Part shown: positions 37,901-47,266 of the stretch, piece by piece
Position numbering within the stretch: the first letter of the stretch is position 1
How the letters are laid out: every line of letters starts with the position of its first letter
Origin: Parashewanella tropica
GTDB taxonomy: Bacteria; Pseudomonadota; Gammaproteobacteria; Enterobacterales; Shewanellaceae
DNA length: 64,000 bases
NCBI RefSeq assembly: GCF_004358445.1
Contig: NZ_CP037951.1
Coordinates: forward strand, 2,157,501-2,221,500
Direction of reading: 5' to 3'
Notes under the pieces: generated by a model
Databases searched by the model: none
Told to the model about the DNA's origin: nothing
Seen by the model: only the letters and a program-made list of their open reading frames with translations
Translations under genes and position numbers: made by a program

Positions 37901-38815
37901 TTGCTCTGCAGTATCACGAATTTCCCGCTCACCATTCATGAAGATCAGAATATCACCTAAGCCTTCGTCCATGAGTTCTTCTACCGCTGAGAAAATACCA
38001 TCGATAAGATCAAGCGATTGCCCTTCTTCTCTCACTAATGGACGGTATCTGGTTTCAACAGGAAATGTTCTGCCAGAAACTTCAATAACTGGGGCATTGT
38101 TAAAGTGTTTTGAGAAACGATCGACATCAATGGTTGCCGAAGTAATGATGACTTTTAAATCTTTACGCTTTTTAAGGATTTCTTTTAGGTAACCCAATAT
38201 GAAATCGATGTTTAAACTACGTTCATGGGCTTCATCAATAATTAGAGCATCGTACTGATTTAAGTAACGGTCTGATGCCAATTCAGCCAGCAGAATACCG
38301 TCGGTCATTAACTTGATATAACTAGAATCTTTAATGGCATCTGCAAAACGAACTTTAAAACCTACGGTTTCACCTAGTGGAGAATTGATTTCCTCTGCAA
38401 TACGAGTGGCAACCGAACGCGCTGCTAAACGTCTTGGCTGAGTGTGACCAATTAACCCTCGACTTCCCAACCCAAGCTCTAAACAAATCTTTGGAAGCTG
38501 TGTGGTTTTACCTGAACCGGTTTCACCAGCAACAATGACCACTTGGTTTTCAGCAATGGCTTTAGCAATTTCATCTTTCTTTTGTGAAACTGGTAGCGCT
38601 TCAGGATAGGTTACTTCTGGACGCTGTTGGAATCGGAATTCTGCCTTTTCTTTTGCATCGAGTGCTTTTTGTTTTAGCGCCTCTAATTCTTGATCTTTTT
38701 CAGTTGAGTTAGCTTGCTTATTTAAACGAAACAAACGCCGACGGATTTTTGCCGTATCTTGAAGAAATCCTTGATTCAAAAAAGCATGGGAAAGAGGGTT
38801 AACCGTCGAAGTCAC
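34940..38815 (-). CDS. hrpA: ATP-dependent RNA helicase HrpA
   Basis: 1291 residues from a GTG (E. coli HrpA has 1300). DEAH-box helicase; HrpA is implicated in resolving ribosome collisions and in mRNA processing. Motifs: GETGSGKTTQLPK (97-109), TQPRRLAARSVA, DEAH (194-197), SATID, ATNVAETSLTVPGI and QRQGRCGRVGPG, then HA2/OB and the long C-terminal DUF3418 region. It stands as its own unit, upstream of the SpmA/B-like gene on the same strand with 27 bases between. Confidence 0.96.
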   Translation of the reverse strand: MTSTVNPLSHAFLNQGFLQDTAKIRRRLFRLNKQANSTEKDQELEALKQKALDAKEKAEFRFQQRPEVTYPEALPVSQKKDEIAKAIAENQVVIVAGETGSGKTTQLPKICLELGLGSRGLIGHTQPRRLAARSVATRIAEEINSPLGETVGFKVRFADAIKDSSYIKLMTDGILLAELASDRYLNQYDALIIDEAHERSLNIDFILGYLKEILKKRKDLKVIITSATIDVDRFSKHFNNAPVIEVSGRTFPVETRYRPLVREEGQSLDLIDGIFSAVEELMDEGLGDILIFMNGEREIRDTAEQLNKQNYRDTEILPLYARLSYGEQSKVFKSHVGRRIVLATNVAETSLTVPGIRYVIDPGTARISRYSYRTKVQRLPIEPVSQASANQRQGRCGRVGPGICIRLYDEDDFLSRPEFTDPEILRTNLASVILQMLAIGLGDIEGFPFIQPPESRHIKDGFLLLEELTAVNKGKKGLQLTQLGRQLAQIPVDPRLARMVIEANKLGCLQQVMVIAAGLSIQDPRERPLEKQQAADEAHSKYKDKDSDFVAWLNLWEHIQSQQKELSASQFRKKCKQDFLAYLRIREWQDLYSQLRQAVHDLKWKLKGEESDYDNIHQAILSGLLSHIGFKDNNNEYLGARNRKFFVFPGSPLAKKGPKWIMAAELTETSRLFARSCAKINPEWIEPLAGHLIKRNYNEPHFEAKQGSVVAFENQVLYGLTTVHKRKVQYGKIDPVESREIFIRSALAEGELRTKEPFYLHNCKQLEEVEALEHKSRRKDILVDEQVLVDFYQERLPDNIYSSATLFKWWNKAKRNDPKLLHFDPEMLFKRDAGHVSQLDFPDTWQQGNLTLPISYQFKPGNEDDGVSIHIPIALLNQVEDQGFDWLVAGLRYEKCVALIKSLPKTLRRNFVPAPEYAKACVEAMKPFELSFIEALSKQLLRMSGVRLSEDDFDFSQLDKHLIINFKVEGDKGKLIAQGRELTELQASLQGKVKQAIRKVADSGIEKDKLTEWNFGDLPKQYQQHKGSFEVKAFPALIDNKDSVAIKLFDNENQAEMQQRRGLRRLLLLNIPSPVKHLQQRLPNKAKLSMYFNPFGQVQILIDDIIAASVQQLLDEKQLDVRNADDFDKARDWVRQELNETAEKIALKTEEILTLHQKIKKRLKGKISLDIAFAMSDIQAHLDRLVFKGFVEVSGWERLSDILRYLKAIENRLEKLPVDPNRDRLQMHSINNCEKSLEAKLAKLPKLAAVPQELEEAKWMIEEYRVSCFAQVLGTKYPISEKRIMIQLDKV

Positions 38816-38955
38816 TTTGAAAACCTACATCGAAAAAGAAAGTGCTAGATCCTATCAGTATCCTGATAGTTTTAATAGTTTTGCTTGCGTGAAGAACGAT
38901 TCCTTACCACAATGAATCTAATGCCTATTTACTATTAAAAACCAAATAGAAATCA

Positions 38956-40785
38956 TTGAAAAAATACACGACTCCTATTTCAATAATTCTGCTTTTTCTG
39001 GTGGCTTTCCCCACTTTGGGAAAAGGCAATGATTTTATTGACGTTGAAATATCAGGTGTAAATAGCTCACTGACAAAAAACATTGAAGCACATCTTGGTC
39101 CTCTACCAACCTCGAAGACATTACGCCGAGCATATATTTTTAATGCCGAAAGCAAAATACGTGAAGCCATGGAATCTCGTGGTTATTATCATTCACAAAT
39201 AAAAACAGACATAAAAAAAGGAATATGGAAATTTCATGTTCAAGTTGCAGAGGGTAAACCTACTCTAATATCCAATTTAGATATCCACGTTACCGGAGAG
39301 ATGCAACGAGATCCTGATTACCTACTTTGGCGTTCGAAAATACAATTAAAAACCAATCAACAACTCAACCACGGAACTTACGAAGACGTAAAATCTAGCT
39401 TAGCAAGTCTTGCATTAGACAACGGCTATTTTGATGCGACCTATACCAAGTCCCAAATATTAGTTGATCGCAAAGCCAATACTGCCAGCATCAGTTTGTA
39501 TCTAGACTCAGGAACACGTTATTACTTTGGTGATATCAAGTTTACAGGGCAAACTTTAACTGATGAGGTTATGCAGAAGCTGATCCCTTTCCCTAAAAAT
39601 ACACCTTATTCCAGTCATTGGTTATCCGAATTTAACAAAGAATTGAGTACTACTGGATATTTTTCCAGTATCAAGGTGTTACCGCAACTGCATCATGCTA
39701 AAGATTATAAAGTACCATTAAAAGTTGAGCTCTCTAATAAAGATAAAAACATCATTGAACTTGGTTTAGGTGCAGACATAGGAACATCTAGTGAACGCGA
39801 TATCGATCCTAGAATCCGTGTTTCATGGGGAATGCCACAAATTAATAAGTACGGACACTCTCAATTCACTACTACCGAATGGTCACCTGAGCGTCCTAAG
39901 TTTTTAACAACCTATATGATCCCCTTAACTCACCCTATTAACGACCAACTGCAACTGCAGGTTGGTTTGCAGCAGGACAAATATGGCGTTGTTCAAGACT
40001 TTGATAAAGATGAGAAACGCTTTAGAACAAAAAATAAATTGGAAGCAACACAGTATTTATTTGGTGTGGGACGTCAGCGTAAATTTAAGAGCCTTTGGGT
40101 TTTAAATTATTCGGTTCAGACCCTTGCCAGTAAATACACCCAACAAAACATAAACTACAAGCCAAGGTATCTCCTTTTCAATCTTGCTTGGTCAAAAACG
40201 GTCAAAGACGAAATTACTCCCCTAGATCCAGAGTTCGGATTTAGACAGTCATACAGTATTGAACATGCAAATACAGCATTAGGTTCAACAATCAGCCTTA
40301 CTCGCATACAAGCTCAGTTCAAGTGGATATTCACGCCTTGGGATAGACATAGGTTTGTATCAAGAGTCGATTTAGGGGTTAACATTGCTAAAAGCGCAGA
40401 CCTGCCCAAAATTGCCCCTTCTCTTCGCTACTTTGCTGGTGGAGATCAAAGTATCAGAGGCTATGGATATCAGGAGTTAGGTCCCTATATTGACTACACC
40501 GATTCTACTGGTCTTCATAGACAAGTCATAGGCGGACGATACTTGGCAGTAGCAAGCACAGAATACCAATACTATGTCACTCCAACTTGGCGTGTTGCCA
40601 CCTTTGTTGATGCAGGTAATGCCTTAGATACCAGCCAATTAAAGCCTATTATTTCTACTGGTGCAGGATTACACTGGATTTCTCCTATCGGTCCAATACG
40701 CCTTGACCTCGCAACCGGTCTCAACAAAACCAATACCGTTGCCCGCTCTTGGCGAATTCACCTTACCATGGGGGCAGAGTTATGA
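38956..40785 (+). CDS. tamA: Translocation and assembly module protein TamA
   Basis: 609 residues from a TTG at 38956; an in-frame stop lies nine bases upstream, so no longer version exists, and the product opens with a signal peptide (PISIILLFLVAFPTLGKG). Three POTRA-like repeats fill about residues 25-265, and a BamA-like 16-strand barrel the rest, with RYFAGGDQSIRGYGYQELGP (the barrel lid motif). TamA works with TamB in autotransporter biogenesis and phospholipid traffic to the outer membrane. Its stop overlaps the tamB start (ATGA). Confidence 0.93.
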   Translation: MKKYTTPISIILLFLVAFPTLGKGNDFIDVEISGVNSSLTKNIEAHLGPLPTSKTLRRAYIFNAESKIREAMESRGYYHSQIKTDIKKGIWKFHVQVAEGKPTLISNLDIHVTGEMQRDPDYLLWRSKIQLKTNQQLNHGTYEDVKSSLASLALDNGYFDATYTKSQILVDRKANTASISLYLDSGTRYYFGDIKFTGQTLTDEVMQKLIPFPKNTPYSSHWLSEFNKELSTTGYFSSIKVLPQLHHAKDYKVPLKVELSNKDKNIIELGLGADIGTSSERDIDPRIRVSWGMPQINKYGHSQFTTTEWSPERPKFLTTYMIPLTHPINDQLQLQVGLQQDKYGVVQDFDKDEKRFRTKNKLEATQYLFGVGRQRKFKSLWVLNYSVQTLASKYTQQNINYKPRYLLFNLAWSKTVKDEITPLDPEFGFRQSYSIEHANTALGSTISLTRIQAQFKWIFTPWDRHRFVSRVDLGVNIAKSADLPKIAPSLRYFAGGDQSIRGYGYQELGPYIDYTDSTGLHRQVIGGRYLAVASTEYQYYVTPTWRVATFVDAGNALDTSQLKPIISTGAGLHWISPIGPIRLDLATGLNKTNTVARSWRIHLTMGAEL

Positions 40786-43700
40786 ACTGGAAATACGTTC
40801 GACACTTCTTCCGTGGTTTAATTTATATCCCTACAGCATTATTCGTCATCATCGCTTTATTGGTAGGTACACCTTTAGGTAGCCAGATTACGATTACCGC
40901 ATTGAACGGCCTACTCCCTCAATTGAAGGTTAGTTATCAAAGTGGAACCCTAAACAAAACGATTCATATCAAGAAGTTTTCTTGGATTGACAATGGTGTC
41001 TCAGTGACTGCTGACGATATTCTGCTAACTTGGCGTCCTCACTGTTTTTTACAAAAACAACTATGTGTTAATGATATAAAAGCAACTAACACAAGAGTTA
41101 AGATTGTTACATCCACTGCAACCAGTTCAAAGTCACCAGAAATAAAGAACAAACCCAACGCCAATTCTGATGTTTTTTTACTGCCTTTTGGGATCATTGC
41201 CAAGCATGCAGAGTTTAACGACATCCTTGTAGACGTTGATAACCAAAAATATGCCAGTAAAAACTTGGACTTTTCTGCTCAATGGCTAGAGTCAGGAATG
41301 ATCATTACTAAATTAAACTCCAATCAATTCTCAATGTCTGGTGTCTGGGGGGCTGAGAAAAGTACTGAAGTTAATACAAATAACAATAGCGCTAAAGATT
41401 CTGAACCGATAACACTTCCTAGTGTTGAGTTGCCATTCCAACTCACCGTCCATCACTCCAATTTAATTAACTCTCAATTGGAGCTTGATGGTAAACCTAT
41501 AAATTTTAAACGTATTAATATTGACGGTTTTTGGCGAGGTAAACAATTAACTCTCAAACAACTGCAACTATCTCATAACAAGATTACAGCCGCCTTATCT
41601 GGAAATTTGAAGTTTACTGATAATTACCCTCTTACCCTCAGTGTAAATGCTAAACTTGATAACCGATCAGGAGAGCTTTCTTCACCTTTACCTTGGCTGA
41701 CTTATCTGAAAGATATTCATCAGCAATTCCTACAAGCCAAGCTATCAAAAAATTTATCATCACTAAACTATTCACTGAAGTTAAGTGGCGATATAAACAG
41801 CCAAGCTGCAGGAGAAGTAAACCTTTTGCAGGAAAACCTGCCTTTTAAAACAGACATTAAAAAATTACAGGGCAGATGGAAAACCGCACAAGGATTAATT
41901 TACGCAGATCAAACGACCATCACAGCCAATGGCAGCATTAATTCGGTTAATTTAGTAGCTAAAGGACAATTTAAGACGCCTTTTATTCCGCAAATTAACC
42001 TCGATGTTAATGGCCATATCTCTCGTGATGATGCTAATTTTGAGCATTTAATCGTTAAGTCGAGCTCAGGTAATATTGAAGCCAAGGGCAAAATTTCATG
42101 GAACAATCAATATGTTTGGGATTTAGATGGAAATTTTGCTCACTTTCAACTGCAAAACTTTGGTAAAAGATTCAGCAATAAAATACCTCAAATTGCTTTA
42201 AACGGAATGCTTGTGTCCAATGGAAAGTTTCAGCACAGTAATTGGTATATTAAAGTCAAAGATAGTGACCTTGCAGGCTCATATAACAATTCCCCTTTTA
42301 ATATAAAAGGAAGTGTGGATTTTAATTCTTCCTATCAATTGAGAAGTCAGGGATTAAGTGCGGAGTTTTTGGGAAACAAATTACAACTTACTAAAAAAAG
42401 TAATGACAAGCTTGAAGGGTTACTAGAGGTACAACAGTTATCAACTCTAATTCCAGATCTAAAAGGCTCTATAAATACTCAATTCACAACCTCTCTTAAC
42501 CAGCAACCTAAGTTTGATTTTGATTTACAAGGTCAGAATATTGAATATCAAGACTATCAACTAGAGTCCATTAAAAGTAGTGGCAGTTACTTTCCTCTTA
42601 AAAACCACTTCACTGATAGTTTGACTCAATTAACCAATCTCAGCATATTCAAACATAAACTACGGCTGATTCAGATCAAGACACAAGCCGATCTCAACAG
42701 GCAATCATCTGATATCACAATACATAGCGCACTTAATGCCCGTTTAAAAATAGATTCTCACACAACCGACACTGGCTGGGCTTTTACTTTACCTACACTT
42801 GATATCTTTACCGCTAAGACCATGTGGCAATTGAACAAACCTATCTCAGCAAGCTGGAACAGTAAGCGTAATCAAGCCAGTATAAGTGCCTTTTGTTTAC
42901 TTAAGAATGGGGAAGGATTATGTTTGAATGATGAAGCAATCATAGGTAAATCTGGTCATGCCCAAATTAGCTATAACGGTGGTATAAAAGAAATTACTAA
43001 GCCCTATCTACCTAAACATATTGAATTAGAAGGCAATGCTCACCTAAATTCAACAATTGAATGGAAGCAAGACCAAAAACCCACCGGTAACTTTAACCTA
43101 GACCTTCCCTCAGGGAAAATACGCATCTATCCCCACAAAGATGTTCCAAGAGAATTTGGTTACCAATCTTTTTCCCTAACAGGTAATTTGAATAAACAAT
43201 GGCTAAAACTGGCATCAAGTTTAAAAGCTAAAAATTTAGCTCACTTAGATGCAAAGCTAAACATTGGAGTTCAACCCGAGCATAATTTAAACGGTCTACT
43301 CGACATTAATAACATCGAACTCGCACCCATTGCTGAGTTCATACCTTTATTCCAAAAATTCGACGGTAAACTCACCAGTAAGATTAAAGTATCTGGCACA
43401 CTTAAAGACCCTTTGTTTGATGGTGAGGCTGAGGTAAAAGATACTGAAATCGCTTTATTAGAAAACCCAACAAAAATTCATGGCTTAAATGCAAAACTCT
43501 TAGTAAAGAATAGAAAGGTTAACATATTTAGCAATTGGAATATGGATGAGGGAACGGCTTCACTTAATGGCATCTTAGATTGGCAAGATCAAAAACTAAA
43601 AGGAAAACTCGCACTTAAAGGAAAAAATCTCAGTGTCATCAAACCTCCATTAGCTGTTTTAACCGTAAACCCAGACATAAAAATTGATATTGATGGTAAA

Positions 43701-44570
43701 CAAGTTGCCTTTTCAGGGAAAGTTGATGTTCCTGATGGTGCCATTACTATTGCCCCCTTACCTAAAGAAGGCACACCATTATCGGACGATGTTGTATTCG
43801 TGAACCAAAAGAAAAAAAGCCTCAGTTCGAACTTTTTACAACTTACCACTAACCTAGATGTCAATGTCAGTGACAAAGTAGAAATTAAAGGAATGGGACT
43901 GTCTGCCAATTTAGGTGGCAAAATAAGCTTACGTCAGAAACAGCAAGAAAAACCGTTATTATTTGGTTCAATCAAAGTCTTGAATGGTAGCTATCGCTTT
44001 TTAGGACAAACTCTAAATATTACTGATGGAAATCTAGAATTTGTTGGGCCTGCGGATAATCCTAATATCTATATTGTTGCAGTAAAAAACATTCAAGATG
44101 AAGATCTTACTGTTGGTGTAAAAATGACGGGGCAAGCAAGAAAGCCAACAGTAACGCTATTCTCTAGTCCTGTTAAAGAGCAAGCCGAAATCGTGTCATA
44201 TTTATTTCAAGGACACAGTTTCTTTAACGATACTACCGATAACTCTAACGATGCGCTCCTACTAAGTGCAGCTCTTACTATAGGTTCACACACTGGCAAT
44301 AACCCTATCAGTGCTATTGGGAATTCTGCTGAAAGTGTTTTAAATAAACTTGGAATAAAAAACGTGCAACTCAACGCCAACGATCAAGGTAAGGTTGCTG
44401 TAAGTGGCAATATTGGTGACAGATTATTGGTTAAGTATGGCTATGGTGTATTCAACCCTGGTTATGAGCTAAGTTTACGCTTTTATCTACTATCACAGCT
44501 TTATTTAGAAACCGTATCCAGCGCTGTCGGCCAATCACTTGATATCTATTACCGATTTAGTTTTAACTAA
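40782..44570 (+). CDS. tamB: Translocation and assembly module protein TamB
   Basis: 1262 residues from the ATG at 40782, which overlaps the tamA TGA. One N-terminal membrane segment (IYIPTALFVIIALLVGTPLGSQ) anchors a very long periplasmic beta-helix-like groove. The C-terminal DUF490 domain, residues ~900-1262, ends ...QLYLETVSSAVGQSLDIYYRFSFN. It spans the periplasm and contacts TamA at the outer membrane. A bidirectional terminator follows. Confidence 0.94.
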   Translation: MNWKYVRHFFRGLIYIPTALFVIIALLVGTPLGSQITITALNGLLPQLKVSYQSGTLNKTIHIKKFSWIDNGVSVTADDILLTWRPHCFLQKQLCVNDIKATNTRVKIVTSTATSSKSPEIKNKPNANSDVFLLPFGIIAKHAEFNDILVDVDNQKYASKNLDFSAQWLESGMIITKLNSNQFSMSGVWGAEKSTEVNTNNNSAKDSEPITLPSVELPFQLTVHHSNLINSQLELDGKPINFKRINIDGFWRGKQLTLKQLQLSHNKITAALSGNLKFTDNYPLTLSVNAKLDNRSGELSSPLPWLTYLKDIHQQFLQAKLSKNLSSLNYSLKLSGDINSQAAGEVNLLQENLPFKTDIKKLQGRWKTAQGLIYADQTTITANGSINSVNLVAKGQFKTPFIPQINLDVNGHISRDDANFEHLIVKSSSGNIEAKGKISWNNQYVWDLDGNFAHFQLQNFGKRFSNKIPQIALNGMLVSNGKFQHSNWYIKVKDSDLAGSYNNSPFNIKGSVDFNSSYQLRSQGLSAEFLGNKLQLTKKSNDKLEGLLEVQQLSTLIPDLKGSINTQFTTSLNQQPKFDFDLQGQNIEYQDYQLESIKSSGSYFPLKNHFTDSLTQLTNLSIFKHKLRLIQIKTQADLNRQSSDITIHSALNARLKIDSHTTDTGWAFTLPTLDIFTAKTMWQLNKPISASWNSKRNQASISAFCLLKNGEGLCLNDEAIIGKSGHAQISYNGGIKEITKPYLPKHIELEGNAHLNSTIEWKQDQKPTGNFNLDLPSGKIRIYPHKDVPREFGYQSFSLTGNLNKQWLKLASSLKAKNLAHLDAKLNIGVQPEHNLNGLLDINNIELAPIAEFIPLFQKFDGKLTSKIKVSGTLKDPLFDGEAEVKDTEIALLENPTKIHGLNAKLLVKNRKVNIFSNWNMDEGTASLNGILDWQDQKLKGKLALKGKNLSVIKPPLAVLTVNPDIKIDIDGKQVAFSGKVDVPDGAITIAPLPKEGTPLSDDVVFVNQKKKSLSSNFLQLTTNLDVNVSDKVEIKGMGLSANLGGKISLRQKQQEKPLLFGSIKVLNGSYRFLGQTLNITDGNLEFVGPADNPNIYIVAVKNIQDEDLTVGVKMTGQARKPTVTLFSSPVKEQAEIVSYLFQGHSFFNDTTDNSNDALLLSAALTIGSHTGNNPISAIGNSAESVLNKLGIKNVQLNANDQGKVAVSGNIGDRLLVKYGYGVFNPGYELSLRFYLLSQLYLETVSSAVGQSLDIYYRFSFN

Positions 44571-44600
44571 CACTTTCAAAACTAAAGTAATAAATACAAA

Positions 44601-44622
44601 AAAAGCGCCCTAAGGCGCTTTT
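44601..44622. terminator. Bidirectional terminator between tamB and rplY
   Basis: AAAAGCGCC and GGCGCTTTT pair around a short loop (44610-44613). A runs on the left and T runs on the right allow it to act for tamB (+) and rplY (-). Confidence 0.9.
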
Positions 44623-44643
44623 TAATCGACCGATTACGAAATA

Positions 44644-44931
44644 TTAAGCGTAAACGAAGTCGATGTGCTCAACCATTGGCTTGAACGCGTGGCGTTGCAT
44701 AGCTTGTGCACGAACTTTAACTTCTTTACCGTCTACAACAACAGTTAGGTCAGTCGTATAGAAGTCATCATTAAGTTGAATGTTGATGATATCTTTGTGC
44801 TCAAGAACGATTGACATAGGCTCTTTGCCTTTGCCATATACAACTGCAGGAAGTTTACCAGCACGACGTAGGCGGCGGCTCGAACCTTTCCCCACTTCTG
44901 TGCGGATTTCAGCATTTAAAGTGTAAGACAT
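44644..44931 (-). CDS. rplY: 50S ribosomal protein L25
   Basis: 95 residues, the short (E. coli-type) L25 that binds 5S rRNA, without the CTC extension. [25 protein letters not shown] is the conserved rRNA-binding part; the ending [10 protein letters not shown] is typical. Preceded on the same strand by the terminator of the prolyl oligopeptidase gene, so it has its own promoter. Confidence 0.96.
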   Translation of the reverse strand: MSYTLNAEIRTEVGKGSSRRLRRAGKLPAVVYGKGKEPMSIVLEHKDIINIQLNDDFYTTDLTVVVDGKEVKVRAQAMQRHAFKPMVEHIDFVYA

Positions 44932-44961
44932 ATCTTTCTCACTTATATAAAACGTTAAAAT

Positions 44962-44991
44962 AAAAAGTCAGAACCTCGACCAGTCCTGACT
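44962..44991 (-). terminator. Terminator after the prolyl oligopeptidase gene
   Basis: On the minus strand AGTCAG pairs with CTGACT around a loop that can itself pair partly (GACTGGTC), followed by TTTTTATTTT. It lies between the oligopeptidase stop (45040) and rplY. Confidence 0.7.
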
Positions 44992-45039
44992 CATGAAAAG
45001 CTCGCGGAGTTTATCACGAACATCTTATACCAACAAGTA

Positions 45040-47133
45040 TTAACGCAATTGTTGCATCAAATAGGCGTAAGTTAATGCCCTTAATTCAGCAGCTTGGTTG
45101 TTATCCGCTGCACCAGCATGACCACCTTCAATATTCTCATAATATAAGACGTCAAATCCCATATCTTCCATCTTAGCTACCATTTTACGAGCATGAGCCG
45201 GATGTACGCGGTCATCACGAGTAGAAGTGGTAAAGAATACTTTTGGATATTGCTTATTTTTATTCAAATTATGATATGGAGAATAGGTTTTAATGTAATT
45301 CCATTCAGCTGCAACATCAGGGTTACCGTACTCCCCCATCCAGCTAGCACCAGCAAGTAACTTATTGAAGCGTTTCATATCTAATAGCGGCACTTGGCAA
45401 ACTACCGCATTATATAGATCTGGACGACGAGTAAATGCTGCACCAACTAAAAGCCCACCATTACTACCACCTTGAATTCCTAGGTGACGGCTTGACGTAA
45501 CTTTACGAGCAATCAGGTCTTCAGCAATGGCTTCAAAATCTTCATAAGCTTTATGGCGATTACTTTTAAGTGCAGCTTGATGCCATGCGGGCCCATACTC
45601 GCCACCACCACGAATATTGGCAAGCACATAAACGCCACCTTGCTCTAGCCAGTTTTTACCGGTAAGTGCAGAATAAGATGGTCGAAGTGAAATTTCAAAA
45701 CCGCCATAACCATAAAGTAAAGTTGGATTTTTGCCATTCAGCTTGATGTCTTTAGACATCACCACAAAATACGGAATTTGAGTGCCATCTTTAGAGGTCG
45801 CAAAAAATTGCTTACTTTTAAACTTGTTAGCAGCAAACTGTTGTGGCATTCCTTTTAATTTTGAAAGCGTAAGCGTGTTTTCATCAACGTGATATAACGT
45901 TGATGGTTCGAGAAAACTCGTATAATTTACAAAGAACTCATCACTATCACGCTGAACGTTCAAAACACTAATTGCGCCATTTTCTGGGAACGGTACTAAT
46001 GATTGTTGCCACTTACCATTTGAGCTTTGTTGGTAACGAACAAGCTTACTTTTTACATTATCTAACCAATTAATGAAAATTGAGTTTTTGGTAAAACTGA
46101 TGCCCGAAATCGAACTAGTTTTAGTGGGCTCAACAAGTGTAGTAAATTGCGGTTGTTGAGCAATAAGTTTCTCTACTGGGGTAAAAACGATCGAGCCTTG
46201 CTTAAAGGTTTTACCATTCGATTTTAATTCTGACTTTAGCTCAACGAACAAGTTACCTTTAAAGTAGCCAGAAATATCAGCATCTTTTGGCAAAGGTAAA
46301 TCAACTAATTTTCCGTTTTGATACACTTTATAGTCACGGGTATAAAACGTTGTGCTGTCATATACAATCGGTAGCGGTGTTTTATCGTCAAAAGCAACAT
46401 ACCCACCGATAGATACCGACTTTTTATCGCCAACATAGACTGTTTTAGCTTCAGACAAAGACTGCCCACGCTTCCAAAGCTTTACGACTCTTGGGTAGCC
46501 AGAGTCGGTCATACTCTTACCATCGCCAAAGTCCGTGCCGACAAATAAAGTGTCTTTATCAATCCAAGCTAAATTGGATTTTGCTTCTGGCAAAAAGAAA
46601 GGTTTTTCAGACTTTGGAACAAATGATTTTGTCGAAAGATCAAACTCACGGATTTCGACTGCATCGGCGCCACCACGGGAAAGACTCACTAAACACCTTA
46701 CATTTTCAGGATAATGACAACGCATCCCCTTATAAACCCAGTTAACGCCTTCCTTTTTACCTAAAGCATCAATATCTAGAACAGTTTCCCATTTTGGATT
46801 TTCTTTTAGATATTCTTCCATTGTGGTCCTACGGTAGATACCACGAACATGGTTCTCATCTTTCCAAAAATTATATAGATAATCGCCACGCTTACTTGCA
46901 TAAGCAATTCGATGTTTGGAGTTATAAATCGCTAAGCTGTTTTCAACCAGCTCATCAAATTTGGGATATGCTTTGATTTGTTTAGCTGAATTTTCATTTT
47001 TTTGGCTTACCCACTGCATTGGCTTTTTGCCATGCACATCCTCAAGCCATTGGAATTTATCTTCATGTGCATGAACGGAGCCAATCATTGCCAATGTACT
47101 CGCAAGAGCGAATGGCTGGAGTTTTTTATTCAT
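45040..47133 (-). CDS. Periplasmic prolyl oligopeptidase-family peptidase (S9A)
   Basis: 697 residues with a signal peptide (PFALASTLAMIGSVHA), a seven-blade beta-propeller in the middle and a C-terminal alpha/beta-hydrolase domain. Catalytic triad: Ser557 in GGSNGG, Asp near 640 (TRDDRVHP) and His672 (GGHAGAAD). It cleaves short proline-containing peptides. Transcribed alone, with AAGGAT before the ATG. The signal peptide separates it from cytosolic POPs. Confidence 0.92.
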   Translation of the reverse strand: MNKKLQPFALASTLAMIGSVHAHEDKFQWLEDVHGKKPMQWVSQKNENSAKQIKAYPKFDELVENSLAIYNSKHRIAYASKRGDYLYNFWKDENHVRGIYRRTTMEEYLKENPKWETVLDIDALGKKEGVNWVYKGMRCHYPENVRCLVSLSRGGADAVEIREFDLSTKSFVPKSEKPFFLPEAKSNLAWIDKDTLFVGTDFGDGKSMTDSGYPRVVKLWKRGQSLSEAKTVYVGDKKSVSIGGYVAFDDKTPLPIVYDSTTFYTRDYKVYQNGKLVDLPLPKDADISGYFKGNLFVELKSELKSNGKTFKQGSIVFTPVEKLIAQQPQFTTLVEPTKTSSISGISFTKNSIFINWLDNVKSKLVRYQQSSNGKWQQSLVPFPENGAISVLNVQRDSDEFFVNYTSFLEPSTLYHVDENTLTLSKLKGMPQQFAANKFKSKQFFATSKDGTQIPYFVVMSKDIKLNGKNPTLLYGYGGFEISLRPSYSALTGKNWLEQGGVYVLANIRGGGEYGPAWHQAALKSNRHKAYEDFEAIAEDLIARKVTSSRHLGIQGGSNGGLLVGAAFTRRPDLYNAVVCQVPLLDMKRFNKLLAGASWMGEYGNPDVAAEWNYIKTYSPYHNLNKNKQYPKVFFTTSTRDDRVHPAHARKMVAKMEDMGFDVLYYENIEGGHAGAADNNQAAELRALTYAYLMQQLR

Positions 47134-47210
47134 TGTTAGATCCTTAATTTCTGACCCAACAACTATAACAAATTGGTATATTTTAAATACATTGTATAAA
47201 TAAAATGTAA

Positions 47211-47238
47211 CAAAAAAGCACTGCTAAATGCAGTGCTT
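47211..47238 (-). terminator. Terminator after the Cys-rich lipoprotein gene
   Basis: On the minus strand AAGCACTGC pairs with GCAGTGCTT around a five-base loop (47225-47229), then TTTTTT. It is 29 bases past the stop at 47267. Confidence 0.88.
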
Positions 47239-47266
47239 AAATCCAAGATGGGTAAAGTGACGATAC

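Noticed and set aside
36298-38192. Several frames of 60-100 residues inside hrpA on both strands
   Set aside because: All lie inside the DEAH-helicase coding region in other frames.
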